Assembly (NCBI RefSeq): GCF_034263275.1 | Contig: NZ_CP139559.1 | Coordinates: forward strand, 4,340,001-4,404,000 | DNA from: Mucilaginibacter sp. cycad4 | Lineage (GTDB): Bacteria > Bacteroidota > Bacteroidia > Sphingobacteriales > Sphingobacteriaceae | Length of the DNA stretch: 64,000 nt | Direction: 5' to 3' | Shown here: piece by piece, positions 26,023-36,116 of the stretch | Numbering within the stretch: position 1 is the first letter of the stretch | Layout: each line of letters begins with the position of its first letter | Notes under the pieces: generated by a model | Told to the model about the DNA's origin: nothing | Databases searched by the model: none | The model's input: only the letters and a program-made list of their open reading frames with translations | Translations under genes and position numbers: made by a program

Positions 26023-28395
26023 TTATTGCATTTTTACTTCAATCTTTTGCTTCAATTGCTGTTGGTTACGAAAAACTACTATTTCGGTATTTTTCCCTGT
26101 AACCGTATTCAGGGCTTCCTGCAAATCTTTAAGGTTGCCCACCGGCCTGCCGTTGAAAGCCAATATTACATCGTTGGCCTGAAGGAATCCCGATGCCGCC
26201 GATTTGCGGGCAACCGAAATAACCAACACGCCTCTTATCTTGTCCATACCGGTTGCCGATTGCTCACCGGCTGTTTGCAGGTCTTTTACCCGCGCACCCA
26301 TGAAATTTGTTGTATTATCTTCCTTTGACCTATTAACTTCTAAAACCTGCGGAAAAGGCACTTTTTTTGCAATGGCTTTTAACTGCACAGAAACCACACC
26401 GAAACTATCCATCGCGAAATTTCTGAAGCCGGCTGACATAGCGACGGCCCCGTTTTTTACCCGATAATCTCCTTTTTCAGGATTTTCAAAAATCAAAGGG
26501 CCAGATACAGAATGTACATCAGTGCCGCGGGACCGGGCTTCAGCCAGTGAAACCGAATCGGGAAAAGCGTTATAATCAACTTCTTTCCCCCAGGCAGCAA
26601 TACCTATAGGCAGGTACCCCGCGCCAACAATGTTATGACGAAACACATCGCCGCTATTTTTAAACCATACATGCGGGTGAAAAGTATTATTAACCATAAT
26701 ATTGTTTTCAACAATACGGTTTACGCCTTCCCGTAACTTGATACCTCCGTTTAAACACAGGTTATTGTAAATAAAGTAATTGCTTGATCCGTCGTCCAGA
26801 TCAATATCCCAACCGTGATCGCAGCGAAACCTGTTATTACGAAGAATGATGGGTTTCGTAACATCAAGGAGTGCTAAACCCGGGTTTTCGGCGACAATTG
26901 AATCAAGCTTCTTTTTATCAGCCTGCCAGTAACGGTCGCGGCCCCATGAATTAAAAGAACCATGGTCTCCGGTTTCCTTTACAGTGTTAAACACATCATT
27001 ATATTCAATGATATGCCCTCCCCATGTTCCTTCGCTTACATTTATGCCTGCGCGGGGCACATCGTAAATGGTATTATGACTTACTGTGATATCCTGGCAC
27101 ATAGATAGCTCCACCCCTGCAGATTGTTTTTCCACATATCCGAGGTTAAACATCAGGTTGTCATAAACTTTACAGTCTTTAGGGTAATTGCCTGTTTTAG
27201 GACCGGGTGTAAGATCAATTTTAGCCGGCGGTATGAACTCGTTATATTCAAAACTGGGTGAACGTACCGCATCCGGATCGCCGACAAAACAAATGCCGCT
27301 TGCGCCAATTTCGGAAATAAAGCACCCGGAAACCTGGCAATCGCGGTTGAATTTACTGAAAAACACAGCGTTGCTGCCCAAATTATGCAGAACGCAGTTT
27401 TGGAGGCGGCAATGTACCGCACCTTCGTACAATACCGCACCGCCCCGGTAAATGGTCCAGTCACTGCGCAACAAGGGCTCTTTGTTTTGCATAAAAGTAC
27501 GTACCGTTTGGGTTAATGTAATGCCCGAGATGGTAATGTTTTTAACCGGCGCTTCTGCCGTGCCCCTAAATTCAAATAAATGGGCAACCTGCGGAGTTTC
27601 AAACCTTGCAGTCTTTAAATCAAGGCCTTTAGCCGGGTAATAATATAGGATTTTAGCTTTTTTATCGTAATACCATTCGTTAACCGTGTCAAGCTCTTCA
27701 AAAACATTCTCTGTGTAACGATATTTTTCGTGCATGCCCGAACGCCGGTTATTTTGCCAGCCTCCTTCCAATATGGGTTGACCGCTGCTGTCTTTCCCGG
27801 TGATGATATAGTGAAAATCGCCCCACTTTGCACTGTGCAAGGCATGCACATATCCACCCGCTGGGGATTTCCACCTTGCAGCCCGCTCTTTACCGATGGC
27901 ATCTGCTGCCGTACCGCCAAGAAACTGCGCCGAAGGATCAAAGTTTGGGTAACGGGCCATCTGCTGCAATTTTCCATTCACAAACAGTTCATCAAAAACA
28001 AGGTCATGATCAATCTTAGCCTGCCAGATGCCATTTTTATATATCGTCCAGTTTAACTTGCCTAAGCGGGTGCCGCCGCTTACAATAACCTGCTGATGGT
28101 CGACACTGGTTAAAGTAAGCGGTTCATTATCTTCCCTGGAGTCGGCGGCAGTAAACGCCACGGGGTTGTTTAAGTAATATGTACCTCCGTAAATCCTGAT
28201 AAAAACAGCTCCCCTAATTTTCCGAGCCCTGGTCACCGCGTTGGCTATGGAAGCAAAGGGTTTGTTTTGGGTACCGGGGTTAGCATCGTTTCCGTTGACG
28301 GAAACATATAAATTTGTTTGTGCATTACCATTAGCTGACCACAGGAGGCCGGCAAATAAAAGTGCTGTTTTGATTAAGTTTTTAACTTTCTGCAT
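26023..28395 (-). CDS. GH141-like parallel beta-helix protein with C-terminal PDZ domain
   Basis: This 790-aa protein has a signal peptide (to about residue 25). It opens with LYVSVNGNDANPGTQNKPFA, typical of beta-helix polysaccharide enzymes, then VFDELFVNGKLQQMARYPN as in GH141 family members. Several right-handed helix repeats follow (VYDNLMFNLGYVEKQSAGVE, NNIMVNNTFHPHVWF). GH141 includes an alpha-L-fucosidase of rhamnogalacturonan-II degradation and a xylanase. Residues about 720-790 form a PDZ domain (LVISVARKSAASGFLQANDV, ILAFNGRPVGNLKDLQEAL). The family assignment is by motif memory; catalytic acids are not assigned. It lies between GH42 and GH29. Confidence 0.75.
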   Translation of the reverse strand: MQKVKNLIKTALLFAGLLWSANGNAQTNLYVSVNGNDANPGTQNKPFASIANAVTRARKIRGAVFIRIYGGTYYLNNPVAFTAADSREDNEPLTLTSVDHQQVIVSGGTRLGKLNWTIYKNGIWQAKIDHDLVFDELFVNGKLQQMARYPNFDPSAQFLGGTAADAIGKERAARWKSPAGGYVHALHSAKWGDFHYIITGKDSSGQPILEGGWQNNRRSGMHEKYRYTENVFEELDTVNEWYYDKKAKILYYYPAKGLDLKTARFETPQVAHLFEFRGTAEAPVKNITISGITLTQTVRTFMQNKEPLLRSDWTIYRGGAVLYEGAVHCRLQNCVLHNLGSNAVFFSKFNRDCQVSGCFISEIGASGICFVGDPDAVRSPSFEYNEFIPPAKIDLTPGPKTGNYPKDCKVYDNLMFNLGYVEKQSAGVELSMCQDITVSHNTIYDVPRAGINVSEGTWGGHIIEYNDVFNTVKETGDHGSFNSWGRDRYWQADKKKLDSIVAENPGLALLDVTKPIILRNNRFRCDHGWDIDLDDGSSNYFIYNNLCLNGGIKLREGVNRIVENNIMVNNTFHPHVWFKNSGDVFRHNIVGAGYLPIGIAAWGKEVDYNAFPDSVSLAEARSRGTDVHSVSGPLIFENPEKGDYRVKNGAVAMSAGFRNFAMDSFGVVSVQLKAIAKKVPFPQVLEVNRSKEDNTTNFMGARVKDLQTAGEQSATGMDKIRGVLVISVARKSAASGFLQANDVILAFNGRPVGNLKDLQEALNTVTGKNTEIVVFRNQQQLKQKIEVKMQ

Positions 28396-28406
28396 TTATA
28401 CTAAAT

Positions 28407-30449
28407 CTATTTTATTTCTATAAACTCAGGTTCGTATGGTGCAATGGTAAAATTGCCGGTATAACTTTTATCAAAAAGAATACTCTGCGATTTCACGCTC
28501 ATTGGTATTTCTTTTGCTACCCCGGTCACGTTCAAGTATAAAAAATGATTCTTGTCAATTTGCCTTGCCATGACGCCCGCAGGCACCTGTGGTCCTTTTT
28601 TGATTCCCAGTTCATCTATCAGGTTGTCGAGCAATGGACCTAACACCCCATCGCTTGCAGGCAAACCAACATAAATTGCCCTGCCTTTGCCGTATTTGTT
28701 AGAAGTGATAATCGGATAATCTTTATCCAGGCTGGTTATGCTTCCGAGAATTTCAGCTCCTTTGGATTCGATAACGTCATATCTGGCCGATTCAGCTCCG
28801 ATAGTTTTCCCTTTATAATCTAATTCAATTTTTTTGCCTTTCAACGATTTACGGGATATTTCGTTCATCGTTTCTGTCTCTTCGTAACTTGCTACGCGTA
28901 TGCCAAACACATCGTTTAAACGCCCGGGGCGGGTGGATGCAAATACTTTCCCGGTTTCGTCAACCACGGCAGAATTACTTGTCATAACAACGGTACCGCC
29001 ATTCTTTACAAAGTCCCGGATCTTATTGGCAGTTATTTCATCCATCACTGTTACGCCGGGAACAAACAATAATTTATACTTTAACAAACTTTTACTGATC
29101 TCCAGGATACGGGAATCCATATTACGGTAATGAAATAAATTCCAGCAACTCTGTAGCTGTTGGTCCTGTGCCTCGGGAAAGGAACTGCTGGCTATCTGAC
29201 TTGGAAAGGAGAATGCCAAACCAACTTCCGGGCTGGGCTTATATGGAAAGTATTTTTCGATCTTTTTAAATTCGGCGGCTATCTTTTTATATTCTTCATA
29301 TTTACGGTTAGGTACTCCGTCCCAATCAAGCATCCCTTCCAGGTATTGTTCTTCGCCAGACCACATACTTTGCCAGGTCCAGCCGCATACCATTTGATTG
29401 CCATACATCAGCGTGGCATAAGCCGATTTTCTTATCGAATTCGGCACAGCCGTCATTGTCGTAAACTCGCTACACCAGAATGGGTTGGTACTTTCAAACT
29501 GGTTACGTGAAATTACAAAATTGGCATTCATCACTCCCCAATTGGTCGTTAATGAATTCCCCGGGTAGTAGCCGCAACCTTCGCGGGCCATTTTCCCCGA
29601 ATAAGCTATTTCAGAATAATCAAAATACCTCATCCAGCTAAAGTACCAGGCATTGGTGTTGGTAAGTACGCCAGGGGCATTGGTATTAACCCTGTCGATT
29701 ACCTTGAATAAGATCTGGTTAACTTCGTCTGAAATAAAACGCCTGAAATCTAAAATTTTCTCCGGAGCGCCGTTTTTTTCGCCGGTTACGGGTAGCCCTA
29801 CTTCATCAAATTCGTTTATCCGTCGTGACCAGCGTTGTGTAGCCCAGGCTTTGTTAAAATTATCAATGGTACCATATTTCTTCGTTAACCAAACAACAAA
29901 TCTTTTTCTTACCGTTTCTGAATAAGAAATAGGGCCGTCGCCGGGTTCATTATCAACCCCAAAAGCTAAGAGCGCCGGGTGTTTAGCATAATGCTTGGTA
30001 AGTGTATCCGCATAACGTACAGCATATTTTTGATACATCGGGTCACCTACATCATCCATGTAACGATGGTTTGGATATTGCGCGATGCCACCCGGACTGG
30101 TAACATCAATTGAGGAGTACTTATGGTGCAGCCAAATAGGTGCCGGACGAATAGCGATATCAAGAATCACCTTGATTCCTGCTTTATTCATCATGTCCAT
30201 TACGCCATCAAACCATTGAAAATCGAACTTGCCTTCAGATGGTTCATAACTGTCCCAGGCGAGGTGTCCCATCCTAACTACCTTGAATCCGGCAGCCTTC
30301 ATTAACATGATGTCTTTTTTTATTTTGTCCGGATTTTTATCATCATGTGGATGATAGTTTGTGCCGACGTACAGTACCTGAGCCTTAGCAGACAATACCG
30401 ACAGCAAGAGCGTGGAGCATATTAAAAGCTTTTTTATTTTTATTTTCAT
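28407..30449 (-). CDS. GH42-type beta-galactosidase
   Basis: This 680-aa protein has a signal peptide (MKIKIKKLLICSTLLLSVLS...AKAQ). The GH42 barrel opens VGTNYHPHDDKNPDKIKKDI. The acid/base is Glu168 in FGVDNEPGDG and the nucleophile Glu328 in PFWCSEFTT. A trimerisation/Rossmann-type domain follows (LLFVPGVTVMDEITANKIRD, VKNGGTVVMTSNS) with a short beta domain at the C-terminus. It should cut terminal beta-galactosides. It is distinct from the second GH42 in the locus. A 183-bp gap separates it from the GH39 gene, with no gene in it. Confidence 0.9.
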   Translation of the reverse strand: MKIKIKKLLICSTLLLSVLSAKAQVLYVGTNYHPHDDKNPDKIKKDIMLMKAAGFKVVRMGHLAWDSYEPSEGKFDFQWFDGVMDMMNKAGIKVILDIAIRPAPIWLHHKYSSIDVTSPGGIAQYPNHRYMDDVGDPMYQKYAVRYADTLTKHYAKHPALLAFGVDNEPGDGPISYSETVRKRFVVWLTKKYGTIDNFNKAWATQRWSRRINEFDEVGLPVTGEKNGAPEKILDFRRFISDEVNQILFKVIDRVNTNAPGVLTNTNAWYFSWMRYFDYSEIAYSGKMAREGCGYYPGNSLTTNWGVMNANFVISRNQFESTNPFWCSEFTTMTAVPNSIRKSAYATLMYGNQMVCGWTWQSMWSGEEQYLEGMLDWDGVPNRKYEEYKKIAAEFKKIEKYFPYKPSPEVGLAFSFPSQIASSSFPEAQDQQLQSCWNLFHYRNMDSRILEISKSLLKYKLLFVPGVTVMDEITANKIRDFVKNGGTVVMTSNSAVVDETGKVFASTRPGRLNDVFGIRVASYEETETMNEISRKSLKGKKIELDYKGKTIGAESARYDVIESKGAEILGSITSLDKDYPIITSNKYGKGRAIYVGLPASDGVLGPLLDNLIDELGIKKGPQVPAGVMARQIDKNHFLYLNVTGVAKEIPMSVKSQSILFDKSYTGNFTIAPYEPEFIEIK

Positions 30450-30632
30450 AGTTTACAGCGGTTCTAAGGATTTCCGTACCTGGGCGAAATCGCTCCGAGG
30501 CTTTCAATGAATCCTTATATTATTTAATTAATCGAAATTTATATAACTGTTAAATATTACGTAATGAGTTACCTGGCTAATACGGAAATCAGGCAGATTC
30601 AACTCAGTTTTGATTCCTAATATTTTCATTGC

Positions 30633-32207
30633 TCAGTGTTTAATCAGGTTCATCATTATTACATCATTCTCCCGGATATCAAGCTCCTGGGAATACATGG
30701 AATTTGGTTTTATTTCAATTTGCCGTTTGACAACAGGCGAGCCATTTTGTACTTTTAGCTTTTCAACCTGTTGCCTGTTTAGCTGATTTGGCCTGCCCAT
30801 ATCCACATAGCTTGTGTATGCATCGTTCATCCTGTAACCTACTTTATATATTTCCATGGTATATTTTCCGGTAGGTACATGCGATAGATTGACCTTTACT
30901 TTCCCTTTTGATTTGGCGGGCAAATCTTTAATATAATAAGATTGGTTATTCACAGAATCAGGCAGTGTGTAGGTGTAATCCCACAATAATACCTGGATAT
31001 CCCCTTTATCATTTTTGCAAACCCACGAACGTTTGTCGGTATTGGCTAACTCGGTTCCCCCCAGTTTATTCAAGAATTTATAGGAGTAAAAGGCCGGCTT
31101 ATTTATGCCCTGGATATTGAGCAAACCAAAACCTCCGTGAAAAGGTGTATATCGTGGCCCCGGCTCTTCAAACACATCAGTAAAAACCCAGTACGACATC
31201 GAGTTGGCCGCATTACCAACCTGCTTCAGTTTTTCCAGGATATAGGCTGCTTCCTGATAGCTATCATGTACAGGATCTGCAGGAGTGTACGATGCGCTCC
31301 ATTCTGTATAATGCAGTTCCAGGCCTGGTATTGCTGATTGAGCAATTTGTTTATGTGTATTCAAAACGTCACCGCTAACTGCCAGCGAATCTTTGCTTAA
31401 TACCGTTCCCGAATTACCGTATTCATCCAGGAAGCCTTGTTTTACACCATAAGAGTGGGTACTAACGAAGTCTATCGGGATGTTATTTTTGCTACAATGG
31501 TTTATCATCTCGGGAACCCAGGCTGCACCGGCCGTAGCCGGACCGCCTACTTTATATCCTGGGTTTACAGCCTTAACCGCCTTTACTGAATAATCATACA
31601 GCTTGAAATAATCGTCCTGCGTACCCGTCCAGAAACCCGGAGATAAGTTAGGTTCATTCCATACTTCAAAATACCAGGTCTTTACTTCATCGGCTCCGTA
31701 CCGTTCTGTAAAATGCTGAACAAGGTTGCGGATAAGTGCTTGCCATTTGTTATAATCTTTGGGTGGTGTAACATTGCCGCGCCACCAAAAAATTGTCTGA
31801 TTGCCGCTTGCCAGCGCGTTGGGCATAAAACCCAGTTCTACGAAAGGCTTCATTCCTATTTTATGCAGAAAGTCAAATAACACATCTACATACATATAGT
31901 TATACTGAGGATTTCCCTTAGCATCTTCGGTATATACGGCCATGTCATCTGTGAGTAATCCATGCATCCGGATATATTCAAACCCGCATTGCTTTTTAAC
32001 ATACGCCAACTGTTGCTGCCAGTCGGCACGCAACCCTTCATTTGCCCGGCCGGCGCCTACACATGTTGTAAACATGGTGTTTAGCTTACCCGAGCTTTTG
32101 TTAAAATCAACATGGATTGCCCTTTGGCCATTTACATTGGCCAAAAAAACAACCTGAAAAAACGCCATTACCCCAATTATTTTTTTCATTAGTTCTGTAT
32201 TCTTCAT
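30633..32207 (-). CDS. GH39-family glycoside hydrolase (beta-xylosidase-like)
   Basis: This 524-aa protein has a signal peptide (to about residue 27; M7 is an alternative start). The GH39 barrel has acid/base Glu185 in YFEVWNEPNLSPGFW and nucleophile Glu302 in LHYTEWSASYTP, with FEYIRMHGLLTDDMAVY near the start. A C-terminal beta-sandwich follows (about residues 385-524). Known GH39 members are beta-xylosidases, alpha-L-iduronidases and a few other activities. In this locus it may release xylose or an arabinose/galactose side residue; the substrate is not shown by sequence. It starts 3 bp after the second GH42 gene ends. Confidence 0.9.
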   Translation of the reverse strand: MKNTELMKKIIGVMAFFQVVFLANVNGQRAIHVDFNKSSGKLNTMFTTCVGAGRANEGLRADWQQQLAYVKKQCGFEYIRMHGLLTDDMAVYTEDAKGNPQYNYMYVDVLFDFLHKIGMKPFVELGFMPNALASGNQTIFWWRGNVTPPKDYNKWQALIRNLVQHFTERYGADEVKTWYFEVWNEPNLSPGFWTGTQDDYFKLYDYSVKAVKAVNPGYKVGGPATAGAAWVPEMINHCSKNNIPIDFVSTHSYGVKQGFLDEYGNSGTVLSKDSLAVSGDVLNTHKQIAQSAIPGLELHYTEWSASYTPADPVHDSYQEAAYILEKLKQVGNAANSMSYWVFTDVFEEPGPRYTPFHGGFGLLNIQGINKPAFYSYKFLNKLGGTELANTDKRSWVCKNDKGDIQVLLWDYTYTLPDSVNNQSYYIKDLPAKSKGKVKVNLSHVPTGKYTMEIYKVGYRMNDAYTSYVDMGRPNQLNRQQVEKLKVQNGSPVVKRQIEIKPNSMYSQELDIRENDVIMMNLIKH

Positions 32208-32210
32208 AAT

Positions 32211-34298
32211 TTATTCTGTCCAGACGAGCACTCCCGCTGGTTTTAGTATCCTCTCCCCAATTAAAACTTTTGCATTATCCGGCAGGCTTACAGTGTAATT
32301 TTCTGATGAATAATTTAATGCCGTATAAAAACCATCACGCCAGTAAACAAGCACACCGGGAGGATAATCTTCTGTTGTAGCACCGGCATCTGTATAGATC
32401 TGTCTCAATAGATCCTTTTCTAATTTGGAATCATCGTTATCTACACCGATATAGGTTACTGTTCCCTTGCCAATTTGGTGTTTTACAACCGCGGCTTTCC
32501 CTTTATAAAATTGATTATTATATGTAGCCAGCACCTCAGTGGCATTATCCGGCATGAGTAAATCCGCCCAACTATGCCATGGATAATGATTAGCGTTCAA
32601 GAGCAAATCGCCTTTTCCATAAGATGAGAGCATATCTGTTCCATTGATATGTGCCCCTATCAACTTTAAAATCGGCGCGGCAGTTTCGCCCTCCCAAAAA
32701 TGACCCTGGCGGTCTTTGGTGCCGGTACGGCAGGTGATAATCAAATGCCCGCCTTCTATTACATAGTCATTCCATTTTTTCACCAACGCCGAGTCAACCA
32801 TTTCATAAGCCGGGACAATTACAAATTTATACTTTGATAGATCTGCTGTTTCCTGGATCACATCAACCGGGGCTCCTAATGACTTTGCGGTTTTAAGGAA
32901 TTTTACAGGATAATCCCATGTATTCCATTGTCCTGTCTGTTTTTGCCTGTCAATGCTCCAGTAATTTTCTACATTCCACAGAATTGCGGTGGAGCGCGCG
33001 GCCAGTTTCGCAGGCATTTTCGTTTCTGGTTTATATTGCTTCCTCAGTTCAGTCACTTCTTTCATGAACTGCATATAATCTTTACCGCCCTGCGAAGGTG
33101 TTACACCATCCGTTTGTATCACACCGGCATGATATTGTTCCGCACCATACAGGATCTGGCGAAAGCGATAGGAACAGGCGATCTTCCCGCCTGCCGCAAA
33201 GCTATGATATAGCCATAGACGAACTGTACCAGGTAAAAGCAAGGGGTTGTAGCTTCCCCAGTTAACCGGACCGGGCTGGATCTCCATAACCCCTGACACA
33301 CCGCCCACAGATTTGTAGTATTCTGAAGCAAAAAGAATCACATCGCTGTTACCTAATCGGAAGCCTGATTCACCAATATTATCAGTCCCACCGTTGGGGT
33401 ATGCAGTGTATGCTGCAAAATCGAGTTTCTTTGTACGTCTGGGATCTGACCCTGTACAAACAGCAGTATAGTTGGTTGTGACAAATTGCCCTTTTGAAAT
33501 GGAATTGCGCAAAATGCCCGCCTGAAAATCAAGAAATGCTGCCTGGGCATCTGCTGAATATCTTTTAAAATCCAACAGGGCGTGGGGGTTATTGCCCCAC
33601 CAGCCCACCAAACTCGTATTCGGGATAATTACCTGGTCAAAGCTATTAAACCATTGGCTCCAGAAGGCGGCCCCCCAAGCCGTATTTAACGCATCAATGG
33701 TTTGGTACTTATTTTTCAGCCAGGCCCTGAATGCTTCCTGTGATGAGGGACTATAATCGGGAACAGCGCCTGGTTCGTTATCTATTTGCCACCCCATCAC
33801 ATTTTTGTTTTGCCCGTATCGTTTGGCCATTTCTGTCACGATTCTCTTCACATAACCGCGAAATTTCGGATTAACCATCGATTCTAACCCCCGCGTCCCA
33901 TTCTCCGCACGGATATAATGACCATCCATCACAAATATCTCGGGGTAGTTTATCCGCATCCATGTTGGGGTAGTGGCTGAAGGTGTACACAGCAACACTT
34001 TGAGATGATATTTTGCGCAAAGGCCTACCACCCTGTCAAGCCAATTAAAATCGAAGCGTCCCTCCAAGGGCTCTATTTTGAACCAGGCAAATTCAGCCAG
34101 GTGAACAAACTCAAAACCCATTTCGGACATTTTTTTGATGTCCCTTTCCCATTGAGCTTCATTCCAATGTTCGGGATAATAATAGATTCCGGTAGTCACC
34201 AAATCCTTTTCCGGAAAAAAGTGATTATTGCCCTGTGCTTTTAAGGCTATTGGGAGCATTAAAAAGGTTATAATAACTATGCTTATAAATTTTCTCAT
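32211..34298 (-). CDS. GH42 beta-galactosidase (canonical)
   Basis: This 695-aa protein has a signal peptide (to about residue 21). The GH42 opening is GIYYYPEHWNEAQWERDI, with acid/base Glu175 in GWQIDNEPGAVPDY and nucleophile Glu339 in VMEIQPGPVNW. The trimerisation domain (about 430-620) contains FVIVPAYEMVDSALV, and a C-terminal beta domain ends GERILKPAGVLVWTE. This is a closer match to classic GH42 beta-galactosidases than the copy at 28407. It leads a pair with GH39 (3-bp gap) and follows a 191-bp spacer after the GH5 gene. Confidence 0.93.
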   Translation of the reverse strand: MRKFISIVIITFLMLPIALKAQGNNHFFPEKDLVTTGIYYYPEHWNEAQWERDIKKMSEMGFEFVHLAEFAWFKIEPLEGRFDFNWLDRVVGLCAKYHLKVLLCTPSATTPTWMRINYPEIFVMDGHYIRAENGTRGLESMVNPKFRGYVKRIVTEMAKRYGQNKNVMGWQIDNEPGAVPDYSPSSQEAFRAWLKNKYQTIDALNTAWGAAFWSQWFNSFDQVIIPNTSLVGWWGNNPHALLDFKRYSADAQAAFLDFQAGILRNSISKGQFVTTNYTAVCTGSDPRRTKKLDFAAYTAYPNGGTDNIGESGFRLGNSDVILFASEYYKSVGGVSGVMEIQPGPVNWGSYNPLLLPGTVRLWLYHSFAAGGKIACSYRFRQILYGAEQYHAGVIQTDGVTPSQGGKDYMQFMKEVTELRKQYKPETKMPAKLAARSTAILWNVENYWSIDRQKQTGQWNTWDYPVKFLKTAKSLGAPVDVIQETADLSKYKFVIVPAYEMVDSALVKKWNDYVIEGGHLIITCRTGTKDRQGHFWEGETAAPILKLIGAHINGTDMLSSYGKGDLLLNANHYPWHSWADLLMPDNATEVLATYNNQFYKGKAAVVKHQIGKGTVTYIGVDNDDSKLEKDLLRQIYTDAGATTEDYPPGVLVYWRDGFYTALNYSSENYTVSLPDNAKVLIGERILKPAGVLVWTE

Positions 34299-34382
34299 TT
34301 AAAGTTTCCGCGTTTTGATAGAAGCTGTTTCTGGTTTTTTTTTAAGTTTTAAAGCAACATTATTAATAACAAATACAAGTGC

Positions 34383-34416
34383 TAATGTCAACACGCTATC
34401 AGCAGTACTGACATTA
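34383..34416. repeat. Small inverted repeat between GH5 and GH42 genes
   Basis: The 8-bp arms TAATGTCA (34383-34390) and TGACATTA (34409-34416) are perfectly paired around 18 nt, in the 191-bp spacer 34299-34489. It could be an RNA-processing or operator site that adjusts expression of the downstream genes. No T-run follows, so it is not an evident terminator. Confidence 0.3.
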
Positions 34417-34489
34417 CATGGTTTACCCCATTATAACGGCAGCTTTCCTGGTTATTAGCCAACAATAACATGCTGTTTAAATGCGCGTT

Positions 34490-35977
34490 TCATTCGGCGC
34501 CAGCGTTGAGGGCAACAATAGTACGTTGGTCTTTCACCGAATAATTTCGCCTGTCCAATGCCCCTCCTGTGTCCCAAAAAAATGGCAGCATCCCGTTTGC
34601 TTTTGCCTGTTTTGTAATATAAGTTAACCAATAATCTACTGCTTCGTCATGTGTTGTCAGATCTAACGGAACATGTGTGCTGCCATTACGCCTGTAAGCG
34701 CCATACTCGCCCAGCAAAACGGGGATTCCTTTATCGGCGAACTTTGTCTTCATTTTGCTGAAAGCGGCGTTCACATCTTTTTCTTCGCCCCAACTGGCAT
34801 TGCGTCCAGGTTCAGTCGCCGAGTGGTGTCCTGTCCCCCAGTAATAAAACATTTTGCCCCAGTCGGCATCCCCGTCCATCAGGCAGAATTGATATGGGGT
34901 GTAATAATGCACCTCAACCATCATCCGGGAAGCTACCTGATCCTTCGGAAGAACAGTCATCAGATTATTGGTTTTATCAATATCAGTAGATGGTCCCTGT
35001 ACTACCAATATCCTATAGCTGTTTCTTCCGCCCGTGGATCGCACCGCATTAACAAAGGTCTGATGATAACTGGCAAGCGTGGCCATCTTTTCCGCATTGT
35101 CTGCATTCGGTTCGTTGGCGCTGGCAAACATCAGGTGTTCATCAAAATCGCGCATAGTGGTTGCAATTTGCTCCCAGAGTGCTTTTTGTTTCGCATTAAC
35201 AGACTCTTTTTTAAGAGCAGTACAATTGTTTTCGAGCCACCCTTCATCCCAATGTATATTAAGTAAAACATACATATCATTTTTCACACAATATCCTATT
35301 ACTTCTTTAACCCTGTTAAGCCAATTTGTATCTTTGGTTGCTTTGCTCTTATCAACCAAATGGGTCAAATTCCAGGCGCATGGCAAGCGTATGGCATTAA
35401 AGCCCTGCTGTTTTACAAATTTTATGTAATCCTCTGTGATGACCGGGCTACCCCAGCCTGTTTCCCCGCCTGGGGCTTCAAAGGTATTGCCGATGTTCCA
35501 GCCTAACCTGATTTTTGCGGCCAGCTGTTGAGCATTGCTGTTCATTCCGGTTGTATCAGGAGGCTGAGGCGAGGTGTTATAATTGGGAAATATGGCAGCA
35601 GTCTGAGATATCTTCACCATTTTGGCCTGGCCATTTGCAGATCTAATTATTAAAAAAGCTGAACGACCTGACCCAGTGCCGCTTTCTGACAATGTTGTTA
35701 GATGAATAACTGCGCTGCCTTTACTTCCCGATGTCGCGCTCAATTTAAGCCAGGACGGTGCTGGATTGGTGATATTCCAACCAGCATTACAATTCAACGA
35801 AAAATCCCGGGTGCCGCCTTCGGTGGTAAATGTTATTGCAGACAGGCTAACCGTTAGCTGGGGCATTGCGTTACTTGTCTTTTTACAGAAAAAACAAGTT
35901 ATAAGCGTAATAATAAATGCTAATGTCTTAAAAGAATACTTTTTTTTCATTGTCTTCCTGTGATTTCTCATGGGCAA
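34490..35977 (-). CDS. BACON-domain GH5 endoglucanase lipoprotein
   Basis: This 495-aa protein starts most plausibly at the tenth codon (MKKKYSFKTL, position 35950), giving a lipoprotein signal ending in a cysteine (CFFCKK). The BACON domain covers about residues 38-125 (LTVSLSAITFTTEGGTRDF, SWLKLSATSGSKGS). A linker (YNTSPQPPDTTGMNS) leads to the GH5 barrel with RLGWNIGNTFEAPGGETGW, acid/base Glu289 in FASANEPNADN and nucleophile Glu424 in LLGEYGAYRR. The motifs resemble GH5_4 endo-xyloglucanases/endoglucanases; BACON domains hold such enzymes away from the membrane. It would make the first cuts in the polysaccharide at the cell surface. Confidence 0.9.
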   Translation of the reverse strand: MPMRNHRKTMKKKYSFKTLAFIITLITCFFCKKTSNAMPQLTVSLSAITFTTEGGTRDFSLNCNAGWNITNPAPSWLKLSATSGSKGSAVIHLTTLSESGTGSGRSAFLIIRSANGQAKMVKISQTAAIFPNYNTSPQPPDTTGMNSNAQQLAAKIRLGWNIGNTFEAPGGETGWGSPVITEDYIKFVKQQGFNAIRLPCAWNLTHLVDKSKATKDTNWLNRVKEVIGYCVKNDMYVLLNIHWDEGWLENNCTALKKESVNAKQKALWEQIATTMRDFDEHLMFASANEPNADNAEKMATLASYHQTFVNAVRSTGGRNSYRILVVQGPSTDIDKTNNLMTVLPKDQVASRMMVEVHYYTPYQFCLMDGDADWGKMFYYWGTGHHSATEPGRNASWGEEKDVNAAFSKMKTKFADKGIPVLLGEYGAYRRNGSTHVPLDLTTHDEAVDYWLTYITKQAKANGMLPFFWDTGGALDRRNYSVKDQRTIVALNAGAE

Positions 35978-36116
35978 ATTTGGTGTTCAAAATGTCGTCA
36001 GCCGATATTACAGCAGATACCACGCCCGATAAGTGGATTTATCGAACGTGGCTTGCTACATTATAACTCAGCTTGGTTAATGAAACTTTGCGCCTGAACT
36101 TTAACGCTGATATGTT

